From the NCBI GenBank assembly GCA_900317855.1, contig ONIG01000016.1, positions 1 through 45,825 of the forward strand: a DNA stretch of 45,825 nucleotides, read 5' to 3'. The DNA is from an uncultured Eubacteriales bacterium (GTDB lineage: Bacteria; Bacillota; Clostridia; Oscillospirales; Oscillospiraceae). The translations under genes and the position numbers were made by a program. The stretch's first letter is position 1, and each line of letters opens with the position of its first letter. Under the pieces are notes generated by a model. It was not told the DNA's origin, ran no database searches, and worked only from the letters and a program-made list of their open reading frames with translations. Shown in pieces: positions 1 to 8,515 of this stretch.

Positions 1-1155
1 GCGCGGCATGGCGAGATTCAAGCGCACATACCCTTTGGCGTTGCCGACGAAGAGGGAATCTCCACCCTCCAGCAGCACGCCCGCCTTGTTGGCGAAGAAG
101 TCCGGCAGGTCTGCCACATCCGGCAGACAGCGCAATAGATCGACCCACGCCAGATAGGTCGCTTCTGGAATGTACATGACCGCTTCCGGCAGCTCCCGTG
201 CCAGAAACGCCTTGACAAACGCGAAGTTTTCGTCGAGGTATTGCTTGAGTGCCTCATGCCACGCGCCGCCGCGCTCGTAGGCCGCCTGCGCCGCTGTCAG
301 TGACATGGGATTGACCATGCCGAACAGCTTGTCGCGTTCCTGAAAGCGCGCACGCAGCGCGGGATCGCGGATGATGATGTTGGAAAACGCCAGCCCCGCC
401 ATGTTAAAGGTCTTAGTGGGCGCCATGCAGGTGATGAGCTTGGGGTAGCTGTCCATGACCTTGGCCATCGGGATGTGGCGGCGGCCGCAGCGGATCAGGT
501 CGCAGTGGATCTCATCGGACACCACCCAGAGGTTATACTTTTCGATGATCGCAGCGACCCTGCGCAGTTCTTCCTCTGTCCACATACGGCCGGTGGGATT
601 GTGCGGATTGCACCAGAACACCAGCTTGCACGCGGGATCGGCGCACTTGCGCTCGAAGTCCTCATAATCCACCTCGAATGTGCCGTCAGCCTTCTTGTGC
701 AGCGGGGAAGTCAGCACATCCACGCCGGCGTACTCCGCCGCGTGGAGAAAATAGCCGTAGGCCGGTGTATTGAGCAGCACCTTTTCGTCCGGGCCGCAAA
801 GCGTTTCCGTCAGCTGGTAGAGCGCCGGGATGATGCCCGGCGAGACGCACAGCTGCTCCTTGGGAAAGCTCCAGTCATAGTGATCCTTGCACCATTTGGA
901 AAAGGTGCGGTAATATGCATCGTCATACAGGCCGGTATAGCCGAAAATGCGGCGGTCGATCCGCGCATGCAGCGCGTCGAGGATCTCGGGCGCCACGCCA
1001 AATTCCATGTCGGCGACCCACATGCGGACAAATTCTTCGTCCTTGAAGGCAAACACCTTTTCCGGACCGGCGTGAAAAATATAGCCGCGAAAGCCATCCG
1101 TGTTGAGCGCGTTGGTATGGCGGCGGTCAATGATCTCATCAAAATTGTAGGACAT
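1..1155 (-). CDS. MalY/PatB-type PLP-dependent C-S lyase (3' end outside window)
   Basis: A fold-type I PLP enzyme of the aminotransferase class I/II superfamily, closest to the MalY/PatB cystathionine beta-lyase group, which cleaves the C-S bond of cystathionine or cysteine conjugates in the cytoplasm. It begins MSYNFDEIIDRRHTNALNTD, a typical PatB N-terminus. WVADMEF follows near residue 45, then NPHNPTGR, VSDEIHCDL (the PLP-ring Asp region) and APTKTFNMAGL with the Schiff-base Lys. The ATG at 1155 has AGGAAG just upstream. About 385 codons are visible with no stop, so only the extreme C-terminus is missing. The exact substrate cannot be read from sequence. Confidence 0.88.
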   Translation of the reverse strand, partial: MSYNFDEIIDRRHTNALNTDGFRGYIFHAGPEKVFAFKDEEFVRMWVADMEFGVAPEILDALHARIDRRIFGYTGLYDDAYYRTFSKWCKDHYDWSFPKEQLCVSPGIIPALYQLTETLCGPDEKVLLNTPAYGYFLHAAEYAGVDVLTSPLHKKADGTFEVDYEDFERKCADPACKLVFWCNPHNPTGRMWTEEELRRVAAIIEKYNLWVVSDEIHCDLIRCGRRHIPMAKVMDSYPKLITCMAPTKTFNMAGLAFSNIIIRDPALRARFQERDKLFGMVNPMSLTAAQAAYERGGAWHEALKQYLDENFAFVKAFLARELPEAVMYIPEATYLAWVDLLRCLPDVADLPDFFANKAGVLLEGGDSLFVGNAKGYVRLNLAMPR

Positions 1156-1250
1156 AGCGATCTTCCTTTCTGTGCTCTTGCAGTGGGCATACCCGGCTGC
1201 ACCGCTATTATAGCAAATACTTCAGAAAACAGGCAACCATGTTGCGGAAG

Positions 1251-1291
1251 AAAAAAGCACTATGCGCACGGTCACCCGCGCACATAGTGCT
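1251..1291 (-). terminator. Rho-independent terminator of the DUF3048 gene
   Basis: An inverted repeat AGCACTATG...CATAGTGCT with a G+C-rich inner part. Read on the minus strand it is followed by six T, and it lies about 20 bp past the DUF3048 stop codon. Confidence 0.8.
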
Positions 1292-1313
1292 GCAAAATGC
1301 TGTGATTCTGTCC

Positions 1314-2345
1314 TCAGCTGAAGTTTGCGCTGCCGCCGTTGGTCGGGATCACACCAACATAGGTCGTGCCGCGCGAGAGGTTCAGCGCCGTGCCGTCCTC
1401 GAGCGTGTAAGTAAAGCAGCTGTTGATGTCGCTGCGGGACCACTTGATCGGCACGTACTCGCCGCCGGTCACAAAGTATCCGGTGCCGCTGCCGACGAGA
1501 TCGACGGCCAGGCGGCCGTAGCTGTCCACCGTCTTCATATCGGCCGAGAGGATGAGCAGGTTGGAGAACGGAACCGCTTCGCCGGTCGCACCGTCTTTGT
1601 AGTCGGCCTTATACTGCACGGCCGTGTACTTGCCGCTGTCGGCATGGTAGGCAAAGGACGTGCTCTTGGACGTGTTGAACGTCACCTGCACGTTCGCGGC
1701 CGCGCCGGCAGTGCACTGCTGAACAGCGTTATCGGCAAAGTTCAGGCCGGTCTTGTAGCTGCTCTCGTGCTCGGTGCGGAATTTATATTGATTCACGAGC
1801 GCCTCCACATTTGCGCCGTGGAAGAACAGCGTGTGCTCCGAGCCGTGCTGGCCGCGGCTGGCGTCGCGGTAGAACATGGAGCTGGTGTTGCCGTCGCGCA
1901 CGCCGTCCAGATGGTCGGCGTTGTAGGTCTTGACATCGCTGTAGGCCTGCTCGCTGCCGCCGGCGTGGATGACGATGGCGTCATACGACAGGGCCACGCT
2001 CAGATAATACGGACGCAGGCTGCGGATGCTGCCGACAGACTCGACGTCATACAGATGGCTGAAAATGGCCATCATGCGCGTGATCCCGCCCTCGGCCGGG
2101 ATCTCATAGATCAGGTCCGCGTTGCTGATGCCGACCTGTGGCTGCGCGTAGACGATGTTGTTGATCATGACGGCAAACGGCCGGTTGTTTTCCGGTTTGG
2201 TGCTCAGCGGCTCACCGGTCAGCGGGGCATAATAGTTCTCCGTTTTTCCGGTGGCTCCATTGGTTGACGGTTTTTCGGATTTGACGCCGCAGCCGGAGCA
2301 GACAAGCAGCGCCACAGCGAGAAGACAAGCAAAGAAGCGTTTCAA
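1314..2345 (-). CDS. DUF3048 domain lipoprotein (YerB-like)
   Basis: A 343-residue exported lipoprotein. Residues 1-19 are a signal peptide ending in the lipobox VCSGC, so Cys19 should be lipidated and the protein anchored on the outer face of the membrane. The rest matches the two-part DUF3048 (YerB) family: RPFAVMINN and PQVGISNADLIYEIPAEGGITR in the N-terminal half, and a C-terminal half with KWSRSD and a GTTYVGVIP ending. The start is a TTG at 2345 with AGGAGG nine bases upstream, and no in-frame ATG fits. It is monocistronic, between a divergent promoter region and its own terminator. The biochemical role of the family is not established. Confidence 0.85.
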   Translation of the reverse strand: MKRFFACLLAVALLVCSGCGVKSEKPSTNGATGKTENYYAPLTGEPLSTKPENNRPFAVMINNIVYAQPQVGISNADLIYEIPAEGGITRMMAIFSHLYDVESVGSIRSLRPYYLSVALSYDAIVIHAGGSEQAYSDVKTYNADHLDGVRDGNTSSMFYRDASRGQHGSEHTLFFHGANVEALVNQYKFRTEHESSYKTGLNFADNAVQQCTAGAAANVQVTFNTSKSTSFAYHADSGKYTAVQYKADYKDGATGEAVPFSNLLILSADMKTVDSYGRLAVDLVGSGTGYFVTGGEYVPIKWSRSDINSCFTYTLEDGTALNLSRGTTYVGVIPTNGGSANFS

Positions 2346-2381
2346 AACAGCAATCCTCCTGTTATGATTTGGTCAACGCTC

Positions 2382-2410
2382 ATGATACACGCCTTGCAGA
2401 GGATTGTCAA
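2382..2410 (-). promoter_or_regulatory. Sigma-A promoter for the DUF3048 gene
   Basis: Minus-strand TTGACA (2410-2405), 17 bp, TATCAT (2387-2382), about 40 bp upstream of the TTG start. The -35 hexamer occupies almost the same bases as the -35 of the divergent plus-strand promoter. Confidence 0.6.
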
Positions 2411-2432
2411 ATGCACCGCGCCGTGCTACAAT
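2404..2432 (+). promoter_or_regulatory. Sigma-A promoter for the UPF0340 gene
   Basis: TTGTCA (2404-2409), 17 bp, TACAAT (2427-2432), placing transcription start about 35 bp before the ATG at 2474. Confidence 0.6.
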
Positions 2433-2473
2433 GGAAATAAGAATTTTTAATAACTGTCTGGAGATGACCATTC

Positions 2474-3016
2474 ATGTATGAAGGGATTCGCAAATCCGCC
2501 CGCGCAGCCTTGCTCGAGCTGCTGGATGTTGCCGCGCTCAAGCCCGGCCAGCAGGTCGTGATCGGCTGCTCCTCGAGCGAGATCATGGGGCAGAAGATCG
2601 GCAAGGGCTCCACGCCTGAGGCGGCAAAAGCCGTGGTCGATGAGATCCTGCCGATCCTGAAAGCGCGCGGCCTCTGCCTGGAGGCGCAGTGCTGCGAGCA
2701 CCTCAATCGCGCCCTGATCATGGAGCGTGCCGACGCGGAGCGGTTCGGATACGAGATCGTCTGCGTCCGCCCGCGGCCGAAAGCCGGCGGCTCGTTTGCG
2801 ACGGCGGTCTATGAGGCGATGGAAGATCCGGTCGCAGTCGAGTTCGTGAAGGCCGACGCCGGTCTCGATATCGGCAACACGATGATCGGCATGCACCTCA
2901 AACATGTGGCCGTGCCGCTGCGCCTGTCGGTCAAAACGATCGGGGAAGCACCGGTCAATGCCGCCCGCACGCGTCCGAAGCTCATCGGCGGCAGCCGCGC
3001 AGAGTACCCGGACTAA
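2474..3016 (+). CDS. UPF0340 / TIGR01440 family protein (YwlG-like)
   Basis: A 180-residue cytoplasmic protein of full family length. Recognisable blocks are VVIGCSSSEIMGQKIGKGS near residue 35, the QCCEHLNRALIME region around 75, and the glycine-rich C-terminus ending RPKLIGGSRAEYPD. Family function is unknown; in Bacillus the homologue ywlG lies next to glyA. It is a single gene between its own promoter and a strong bidirectional terminator. Confidence 0.9.
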   Translation: MYEGIRKSARAALLELLDVAALKPGQQVVIGCSSSEIMGQKIGKGSTPEAAKAVVDEILPILKARGLCLEAQCCEHLNRALIMERADAERFGYEIVCVRPRPKAGGSFATAVYEAMEDPVAVEFVKADAGLDIGNTMIGMHLKHVAVPLRLSVKTIGEAPVNAARTRPKLIGGSRAEYPD

Positions 3017-3025
3017 GGACATGAG

Positions 3026-3064
3026 AAAAGCGCATCCCCCGGCAATACCGGGGGATGCGCTTTT
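3026..3064. terminator. Bidirectional terminator between the UPF0340 gene and secG
   Basis: A 17-bp perfect stem (AAAAGCGCATCCCCCGG and complement) around a 5-nt loop CAATA. The arms supply a T-run on both strands, so it can serve the two convergent genes. Confidence 0.88.
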
Positions 3065-3084
3065 CTACAGCTGTGCGCCGGAAA

Positions 3085-3336
3085 TTACGCGCCCTTGTGC
3101 ATCAGGACGGTCAGCACCAGCGTCAGGATGACAAAGACGAGGCCGAACCACTTCGTCGCCTTGGCGAGCTTGGCATCGAGCGTCTTGGCTTTGCCCTTGG
3201 AAAGGAACGTTTCCGCACCGCCGGCAATGGCGCCGGACAGGCCGGCGCTCTTGCCGGACTGCAGCAGCACGATCACGGTCACGGCGAGACCGGAAATCAG
3301 CTGGATAATCGTCAGAATCAGTTCCAAAGTAGTCAT
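3085..3336 (-). CDS. secG: Preprotein translocase subunit SecG
   Basis: The small integral membrane subunit of the SecYEG translocon. It has two hydrophobic segments (LILTIIQLISGLAVTVIVLLQ and FGLVFVILTLVLTVLM) around the hallmark loop LLQSGKSAGLSGAIAGGAETF. The chosen start at 3336 gives 83 residues, with AAAGGA eight bases upstream. An in-frame ATG three codons earlier abuts that SD and is unlikely to be used. It is monocistronic. Confidence 0.93.
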   Translation of the reverse strand: MTTLELILTIIQLISGLAVTVIVLLQSGKSAGLSGAIAGGAETFLSKGKAKTLDAKLAKATKWFGLVFVILTLVLTVLMHKGA

Positions 3337-3472
3337 GGTATTCATCCTTTCATGATAGGGAAAATCATCTATTATAACGGAGTTACTATATCACAACATC
3401 TGGTGCATTGCAAGAGGTGTTTTGCAAAAGATAACGTATTTTTAGATAGAAATGCAATTACAATCCGGATGT

Positions 3473-3982
3473 TCAATAAGTTCCTTTGTTCAGCAGCTTA
3501 ACAACACCAAATGCAGCCGACGTGTACATGAAGATGCCGAGTATCAGGAAGGATACTCTCTTGGTTGTCAGCCGCCGTTCTGCCTGATTAAAGTCAAGGA
3601 TAACTTTCCCGCCGCACACCATTTCCAAAATTGTGTCGCTATTTGGATGCACATACAGCTCCAAAACCGTACCTGGCGCCATATTTTCAATGTGATTCAG
3701 CACGTCGCTTGTAAAACATACGTTGTCAATTGACAATGGTTCATAATCAGAAAAGTAGAGTGTCAGACTATTCAAATTATGACGGCGGTAGTGCTTCTGA
3801 TACGAAGCAAATGTTGCATCTACACGAATAGCCCCCGTTTTCTCAATTGGCCTTGTCCAGTAATACATTCCGACAGTAAAAACCGTTCCCAGAAGGATGC
3901 CGGCAACAACAAGAAACACTGCAGAGCCTTTCGATATAGATTTTTTGCATTTTTTCCGAATCGTTGCTGCAAGCCGTTTCAT
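3473..3982 (-). CDS. Hypothetical two-TM membrane protein coupled to rlmD
   Basis: A 169-residue protein I do not recognise. A basic N-terminus (MKRLAATIRKKCKKSISKG) is followed by a transmembrane helix at about 20-42. An approximately 95-residue extracytoplasmic region (TLYFSDYEPLSIDNVCF, ELYVHPNSDTILEMVCGG) leads to a second helix at about 142-160. Its ATG overlaps the rlmD stop by four bases (ATGA), implying translational coupling. It is clearly more AT-rich than its neighbours, which suggests recent acquisition or relaxed constraint. No enzymatic motif is visible. Confidence 0.75.
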   Translation of the reverse strand: MKRLAATIRKKCKKSISKGSAVFLVVAGILLGTVFTVGMYYWTRPIEKTGAIRVDATFASYQKHYRRHNLNSLTLYFSDYEPLSIDNVCFTSDVLNHIENMAPGTVLELYVHPNSDTILEMVCGGKVILDFNQAERRLTTKRVSFLILGIFMYTSAAFGVVKLLNKGTY

Positions 3983-5400
3983 GGCTGGTCACCGATTTCT
4001 CGTTTGGAAAGCGAGATACCTGTCTCAATGTGTTCCTCGCCTTGAAGTTTGGACAATAATGCGCACGTCTCGACATGCGGCGTCTGCGGGAACATATCCA
4101 CGGCCAGCGCCTGCTTGAGCGTATAGCCGCACTGCGTGAGCAGCTTCACATCCCGCGCGAGCGTGCCCGGGTCGCAGGAGACATAGACGATTCGCGGCGG
4201 CTGCATGGACACCATCGCGTCGATGGCTTCCGGGGACATGCCCTTGCGCGGGGGATCGACCACGATGCAGTCCGGCCGGACGCCGCGCCGGGCCAGCTCC
4301 GCCGCAGCGGCACCGGCATCGGCACAGAGAAACTCCGCATTTTCGATACCGTTTCGCTCCGCGTTCCGGCGCGCGTTCTCGATCGCCTCCGGCACGATCT
4401 CGGCCCCGATGACGTGCGCTGCCTTTCGCGCCAGACACAGGCTGATCGTCCCGGCGCCGCAGTACAGGTCCAGCACCTGATCCGTCGGCGCGTTGACGGC
4501 GTATTCCACCGCGCGCTCATACAGCCGCTCGGCCTGCACGGGATTGACCTGATAAAACGCCTGCGGCGAGAGCGTGAATGTCAGCCCGCAGAGCCGGTCA
4601 GTCAGCTCCGGCTCGCCCCAGAGCGTATAAAAGTCTCCGGCGAGCACGACGTTACCCTTCTGCTTATTGATATCGAGCACGATGCCGGTCAGTTCCGGGC
4701 AGTGCTCGCGCAGATAGGCGACCAGGTCGTCCGTCTGCGCGCCGAAACCGCGCGCAGAGACGACGCACAGCACAGCGTCGGGCGTGTGCATGGCGCAGCG
4801 CGTGAACAGATGCCGCACCGTACCGCGGCCGGTGGCTTCATCATACGGCGCGATGCCGCGCAGATTCATCCAATCGCAGACCGTCTGCGCTGCCTTGTCC
4901 GCGAGCGGGAGCTGGAGCAGGCACTGCTCCACGGGCGTGATATCATGGCTGGATGCGCGGTAAAAGCCCTTGACCACGCGGCCGTTCTTTTTGCCGACGG
5001 CGTAAATCGCTTTGTTCCGGTAACAGAGCGGATACTCCATGCCGATAATATCCTGCACCGGCGTCGAAACGCCACCAATGCGCATGAGCGCATCATTGAC
5101 GCGCTCAAGCTTCATGCGCAGCTGCTCGTCATAGTCCATGTGCTGCAGGCTGCAGCCGCCGCAGGTGCGGTAAACAGGGCAGGGCGGCTCCGTGCGTGCC
5201 GCGGCAGGGGATAGGCACTGCTCCGCCTTACCGTAGACGGCATTTGCCGTCACCTTCAGGATGCGGACCTGCCACGTCTCACCGGCGAGTGCGCCTTTCA
5301 CGAACACGGCGCGGCCGGCAATGTGGCACACACCCGCGCCGTCGGACGTATAGCCCGTAATCTGCGCGGTATGCAGTTGGTTTTTCGCAAGCTGCTCCAT
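3979..5400 (-). CDS. rlmD: 23S rRNA (uracil-5-)-methyltransferase, RlmD/RumA (TrmA) family
   Basis: An SAM-dependent RNA methyltransferase that adds a methyl group to C5 of a 23S rRNA uridine (U1939 for RlmD; some Firmicutes homologues also modify U747). A TRAM-like N-terminus covers residues 1-65. The [4Fe-4S] ligands are C74, C80, C83 (CPVYRTCGGC) and a fourth Cys near 159. The methyltransferase core has DLYCGAGTISL, VDPPRKG and the nucleophile Cys in VSCDPGTLARD. Length is 473 residues, normal for the family. The gene follows the ABC-F gene by 3 bp and overlaps the small membrane protein downstream, forming a three-gene unit. Confidence 0.92.
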   Translation of the reverse strand: MEQLAKNQLHTAQITGYTSDGAGVCHIAGRAVFVKGALAGETWQVRILKVTANAVYGKAEQCLSPAAARTEPPCPVYRTCGGCSLQHMDYDEQLRMKLERVNDALMRIGGVSTPVQDIIGMEYPLCYRNKAIYAVGKKNGRVVKGFYRASSHDITPVEQCLLQLPLADKAAQTVCDWMNLRGIAPYDEATGRGTVRHLFTRCAMHTPDAVLCVVSARGFGAQTDDLVAYLREHCPELTGIVLDINKQKGNVVLAGDFYTLWGEPELTDRLCGLTFTLSPQAFYQVNPVQAERLYERAVEYAVNAPTDQVLDLYCGAGTISLCLARKAAHVIGAEIVPEAIENARRNAERNGIENAEFLCADAGAAAAELARRGVRPDCIVVDPPRKGMSPEAIDAMVSMQPPRIVYVSCDPGTLARDVKLLTQCGYTLKQALAVDMFPQTPHVETCALLSKLQGEEHIETGISLSKREIGDQP

Positions 5401-5403
5401 GGT

Positions 5404-7002
5404 TTATTCCGCTTCCTGACCCGCGATGTGCATATACTCGTCGTACGTGCAGCGGCGGTCGATGATGCCGTCGGGCGTGATCTCAATGATGCGGTTTGCG
5501 ACCGTCTGCGTGAGCTGGTGGTCGTGGCTCGTGAAGATGATATTGTAGGGGAAAGCGGCCATGCCGTTATTGAGCGCCGCAATGCTCTCCAGATCGAGGT
5601 GGTTCGTCGGCTGGTCGAATACGAGGAAGTTGGCTCCCGAGAGCATCATCTTCGAGATCATGCAGCGCACTTTTTCGCCGCCGGACAAAACCTTGACCTG
5701 CTTATAAACATCGTCGCCGGAAAACAGCATCCGGCCGAGGAACGTGCGCAGGTAGCTCTCACGCTTATCGGTGGAGAACTGGCGCATCCAGTCGATGAGG
5801 TCATAGTCACAGTTTTCAAAATAGCTGTTGTGATCCTTGGGGAAGTAGGCCTGCGTGGTCGAAACGCCCCACTTGACCGTGCCCTCGTCCGGCTCTTCGT
5901 CGCCCATGAGGATCTTAAAAAGCATCGTCACGGCGAGCTCATTCTTGCCGAGGATGGCGATCTTGTCTTCCTTGCCGACGATGAAGCTCACGTGGTTGAG
6001 CAGCTTTTCGCCGTCGACGGTCTTGCTGATGTCCGTTACGAACAGGCGGTCCTTACCAGGCTCGCGCTCGGCCTTGAAGCCGACCCACGGATAGCGGCGG
6101 CTGGAGGCGGGCATATCCTCGACGGAGATCTTCTCGAGCAGCTTGCGGCGGGACGTGGCCTGCCGGGACTTGGACTTGTTGGCGGAGAAGCGGGCAATGA
6201 AGGCCTGCAGCTCCTGAATTTTCTGCTCGGCGCGCTTGTTCTGATCCTTGACGAGCTTTTGCATGAGCTGGCTGGATTCGTACCAGAAGTCGTAGTTGCC
6301 GACATACATCTTGATCTTGCCGTAGTCGATATCGACGATGTGCGTGCAGACGTTGTTGAGAAAATAGCGGTCATGCGACACGACGAGCACCGTGCCGTCG
6401 TAATCCATCAGGAAATCCTCCAGCCAGACGACACTCGCAAGGTCGAGGTTGTTCGTCGGCTCGTCGAGCAGGATGATGTCCGGGTGACCGAAGAGCGCCT
6501 GCGCCAGCAGGACTTTGACCTTCAGGCGCGGATCCATGTCGGACATCATGGTTTCATGATACTCCGGCGCAACGCCGAGACCCTGCAGGATGCGGGATGC
6601 ATCCGACTCCGCCTCCCAGCCGCCGAGATCAGCAAACTCCTCCTCGAGCTCGGAGGCACGGATACCGTCCTCGTCGGTCATCTCGTCCTTGGCATAGATG
6701 GCGTCCTTCTCCTTGCCGCAGTCGTACAGGCGCTGATTGCCCATGACGACCGTATCCATGACGGTATAGGCATCGTACATCGTCTGATCCTGCTTGAGGA
6801 CGGACATTCTTGCCTTAGGGTCGATATAAACGCTGCCGGAGCTCGGTTCGAGCTGGCCGGAGAGGATCTTCAGGAACGTGGATTTGCCGGCGCCGTTGGC
6901 GCCGATAATACCGTAGCAGTTGCCGGGGGTGAACTGCAGATTCACCTTGGAAAACAGCGGGGCACCGCTGTACTGCAGCGAGAGGTCATCAACAGTGATC
7001 AT
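5404..7002 (-). CDS. ABC-F family ATPase (YbiT/YkpA-like) with one degenerate ATP site
   Basis: A 532-residue cytoplasmic protein with two ABC domains joined by a charged linker (about 240-305, RAEQKIQELQAFIARFSANKSKSRQATSRRKL) and no membrane segments: an ABC-F protein, a family of ribosome-associated translation factors. The first domain has a good Walker A (GANGAGKST) and Walker B (ILLDEPTNNLD), but its signature reads MDPRLKV instead of LSGGE. The second has a good signature (LSGGEKV), but its Walker A is GKNELAVT and its Walker B is VFDQPTNHLD, with Gln for the catalytic Glu. One composite site is therefore consensus and the other is degenerate. The SD AAGGAG precedes the ATG at 7002. 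Confidence 0.88.
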   Translation of the reverse strand: MITVDDLSLQYSGAPLFSKVNLQFTPGNCYGIIGANGAGKSTFLKILSGQLEPSSGSVYIDPKARMSVLKQDQTMYDAYTVMDTVVMGNQRLYDCGKEKDAIYAKDEMTDEDGIRASELEEEFADLGGWEAESDASRILQGLGVAPEYHETMMSDMDPRLKVKVLLAQALFGHPDIILLDEPTNNLDLASVVWLEDFLMDYDGTVLVVSHDRYFLNNVCTHIVDIDYGKIKMYVGNYDFWYESSQLMQKLVKDQNKRAEQKIQELQAFIARFSANKSKSRQATSRRKLLEKISVEDMPASSRRYPWVGFKAEREPGKDRLFVTDISKTVDGEKLLNHVSFIVGKEDKIAILGKNELAVTMLFKILMGDEEPDEGTVKWGVSTTQAYFPKDHNSYFENCDYDLIDWMRQFSTDKRESYLRTFLGRMLFSGDDVYKQVKVLSGGEKVRCMISKMMLSGANFLVFDQPTNHLDLESIAALNNGMAAFPYNIIFTSHDHQLTQTVANRIIEITPDGIIDRRCTYDEYMHIAGQEAE

Positions 7003-7078
7003 TTTGGAAACTCCTTCGTTACAATAGATAATATATTAGTTTATCATATTTTCCGGCACTTGAACAGCACAAATGAAC

Positions 7079-7104
7079 AGAGCCGGCGATTTTTCGCCGA
7101 CTCT
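7079..7104 (-). terminator. Hairpin after pfp, probable terminator
   Basis: An 11-bp stem (AGAGCCGGCGA/TCGCCGACTCT, one mismatch) with a 4-nt loop, 10 bp past the pfp stop. The T-run is poor, so termination may be partial and read through into the ABC-F gene. Confidence 0.5.
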
Positions 7105-7113
7105 GCGTTTTGC

Positions 7114-8355
7114 TTATTCTGCAAGCACCTTTTTCAGCCGTGCATAGCGGGGGAGGCCGTTTTCCAGCGGAATCTCCGGCACACCCTGAATGAGCGGCAG
7201 GGCATAGTCAATAAAGTCCTGCGTGACATTGTTGCCCTCCGGCACGATCCATTCCACCGGGACCTTCTTTTCGTAGTTCGCAACATCGGAGAGCGGAATG
7301 AGCTTCATGCTGCAGGTATACTGACCGTCTGCCATCACACGCTCAAACGCGACCATTTTGCCGGTCTCGCCGGAGAGCGCAGACTCGACGGCCACCTTGC
7401 CGGCGGCAAACGCCTCGTTGATATCCGTCTGGGAGGCAAGATGCGCGCCCGCGCGCTGCAGCAGCGACAGTTCAATGCCGCGCACTTTCGTATGTTCGTG
7501 TTCTTTGATCACCTGCGCCAGACGTGCCGCCAGACCGCCGAGCTGCGCATGGCCGAAGCCGTCGGTCGCGGAGGCCTTGGCCTCGGAAACGAACGAGCCG
7601 TCCGCATAGTGGATGCCCTCGGAAACGGCGATGAGAACGTTATTTTTTTCCTGATAGATGCGGTGCACATCCGCGAGGAACTGCTCCATGTCAAAGTCCA
7701 CTTCCGGCAGGTAGATCAGATCCGGTCCGGAGCCGCAGGCCGACGCCAGCGCGGCGCTGCCGGCCAGCCAGCCGGCGTGGCGGCCCATGATCTCCACGAC
7801 CGTGATCGTGCCGGTATCATACACACGGCAGTCTTTGGACACTTCCATGCAGGAGGTCGCTATGTATTTGGCGGCACTGGCGAAGCCGGGGCAGTGATCG
7901 GTGCCAAAGAGGTCATTGTCAATGGTCTTGGGCACACCCATCACGCGGCAGTCCCAATCGTGCGCCTGCATATAGCGGCTGATCTTGTTGCAGGTGTCCA
8001 TGGAGTCGTTGCCGCCGTTATAGAAGAAGTAGCGCACGTTGTATTTCTGAAAGATCTCCAGAATGCGCCGGTAATCCGTATCGTCCGTGTCCGGGTCTGC
8101 CATTTTGTAGCGGCAGGAGCCCAGCTCCGACGATGGCGTGTGCAGAAGCAGGCGGAGTTCGTCCGGATCCTCCTGAGCGATATCATACAGGCGGTCATCC
8201 AGAACGCCGCGGATGCCATGGGCTGCACCGTAAACGTTGGTAATGGCATCGGATTCCAACGCAGTCTTGAGCACTCCGTAGGCGCTGGCATTGATGACTG
8301 CAGTCGGCCCGCCGGACTGCCCAAAGATACACGCGCCTTTCAATTCACCGGACAT
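7114..8355 (-). CDS. pfp: 6-phosphofructokinase, predicted PPi-dependent
   Basis: Phosphorylates fructose 6-phosphate to the 1,6-bisphosphate. In this family an Asp at the second position after the GG motif and a Lys in the PKTIDND loop predict use of pyrophosphate rather than ATP. Here both are present: GGND at 114-117 and Lys143 in VPKTIDND. Other family blocks are FGQSGGPTAVINAS at 11-24 and MGRHAGWLAG. The ATG at 8355 has GGAGG six bases upstream, giving 413 residues; a TTG seven codons earlier lacks an SD. It is divergent from fba, the next glycolytic step. PPi use is inference from two residues. Confidence 0.88.
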   Translation of the reverse strand: MSGELKGACIFGQSGGPTAVINASAYGVLKTALESDAITNVYGAAHGIRGVLDDRLYDIAQEDPDELRLLLHTPSSELGSCRYKMADPDTDDTDYRRILEIFQKYNVRYFFYNGGNDSMDTCNKISRYMQAHDWDCRVMGVPKTIDNDLFGTDHCPGFASAAKYIATSCMEVSKDCRVYDTGTITVVEIMGRHAGWLAGSAALASACGSGPDLIYLPEVDFDMEQFLADVHRIYQEKNNVLIAVSEGIHYADGSFVSEAKASATDGFGHAQLGGLAARLAQVIKEHEHTKVRGIELSLLQRAGAHLASQTDINEAFAAGKVAVESALSGETGKMVAFERVMADGQYTCSMKLIPLSDVANYEKKVPVEWIVPEGNNVTQDFIDYALPLIQGVPEIPLENGLPRYARLKKVLAE

Positions 8356-8464
8356 AACGTACCTCCATAAATTCAAAGAATTGATAGATTTTACTGAAAC
8401 ATTGAATTCCGCTATTGATATTATCTAAAAACATGTGTAAAATAAATTAAATCGATTATCTGTT

Positions 8465-8493
8465 TTGCATCATATTGACGTTCTATATATTAT
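8465..8493 (+). promoter_or_regulatory. Possible fba promoter
   Basis: TTGCAT (8465-8470), 17 bp, TATTAT (8488-8493) in the AT-rich pfp/fba divergent spacer. It would give a very short leader before the start codon, so the assignment is tentative. Confidence 0.35.
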
Positions 8494-8515
8494 ATGAAAG
8501 TGAGTTGACTTGTCA

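Noticed and set aside
5323..8370. 1015-codon open frame on the plus strand
   Set aside because: It lies antisense to rlmD, the ABC-F gene and pfp, and its product is His/Arg/Ala-rich with no domain. It is a shadow frame of GC-rich genes.
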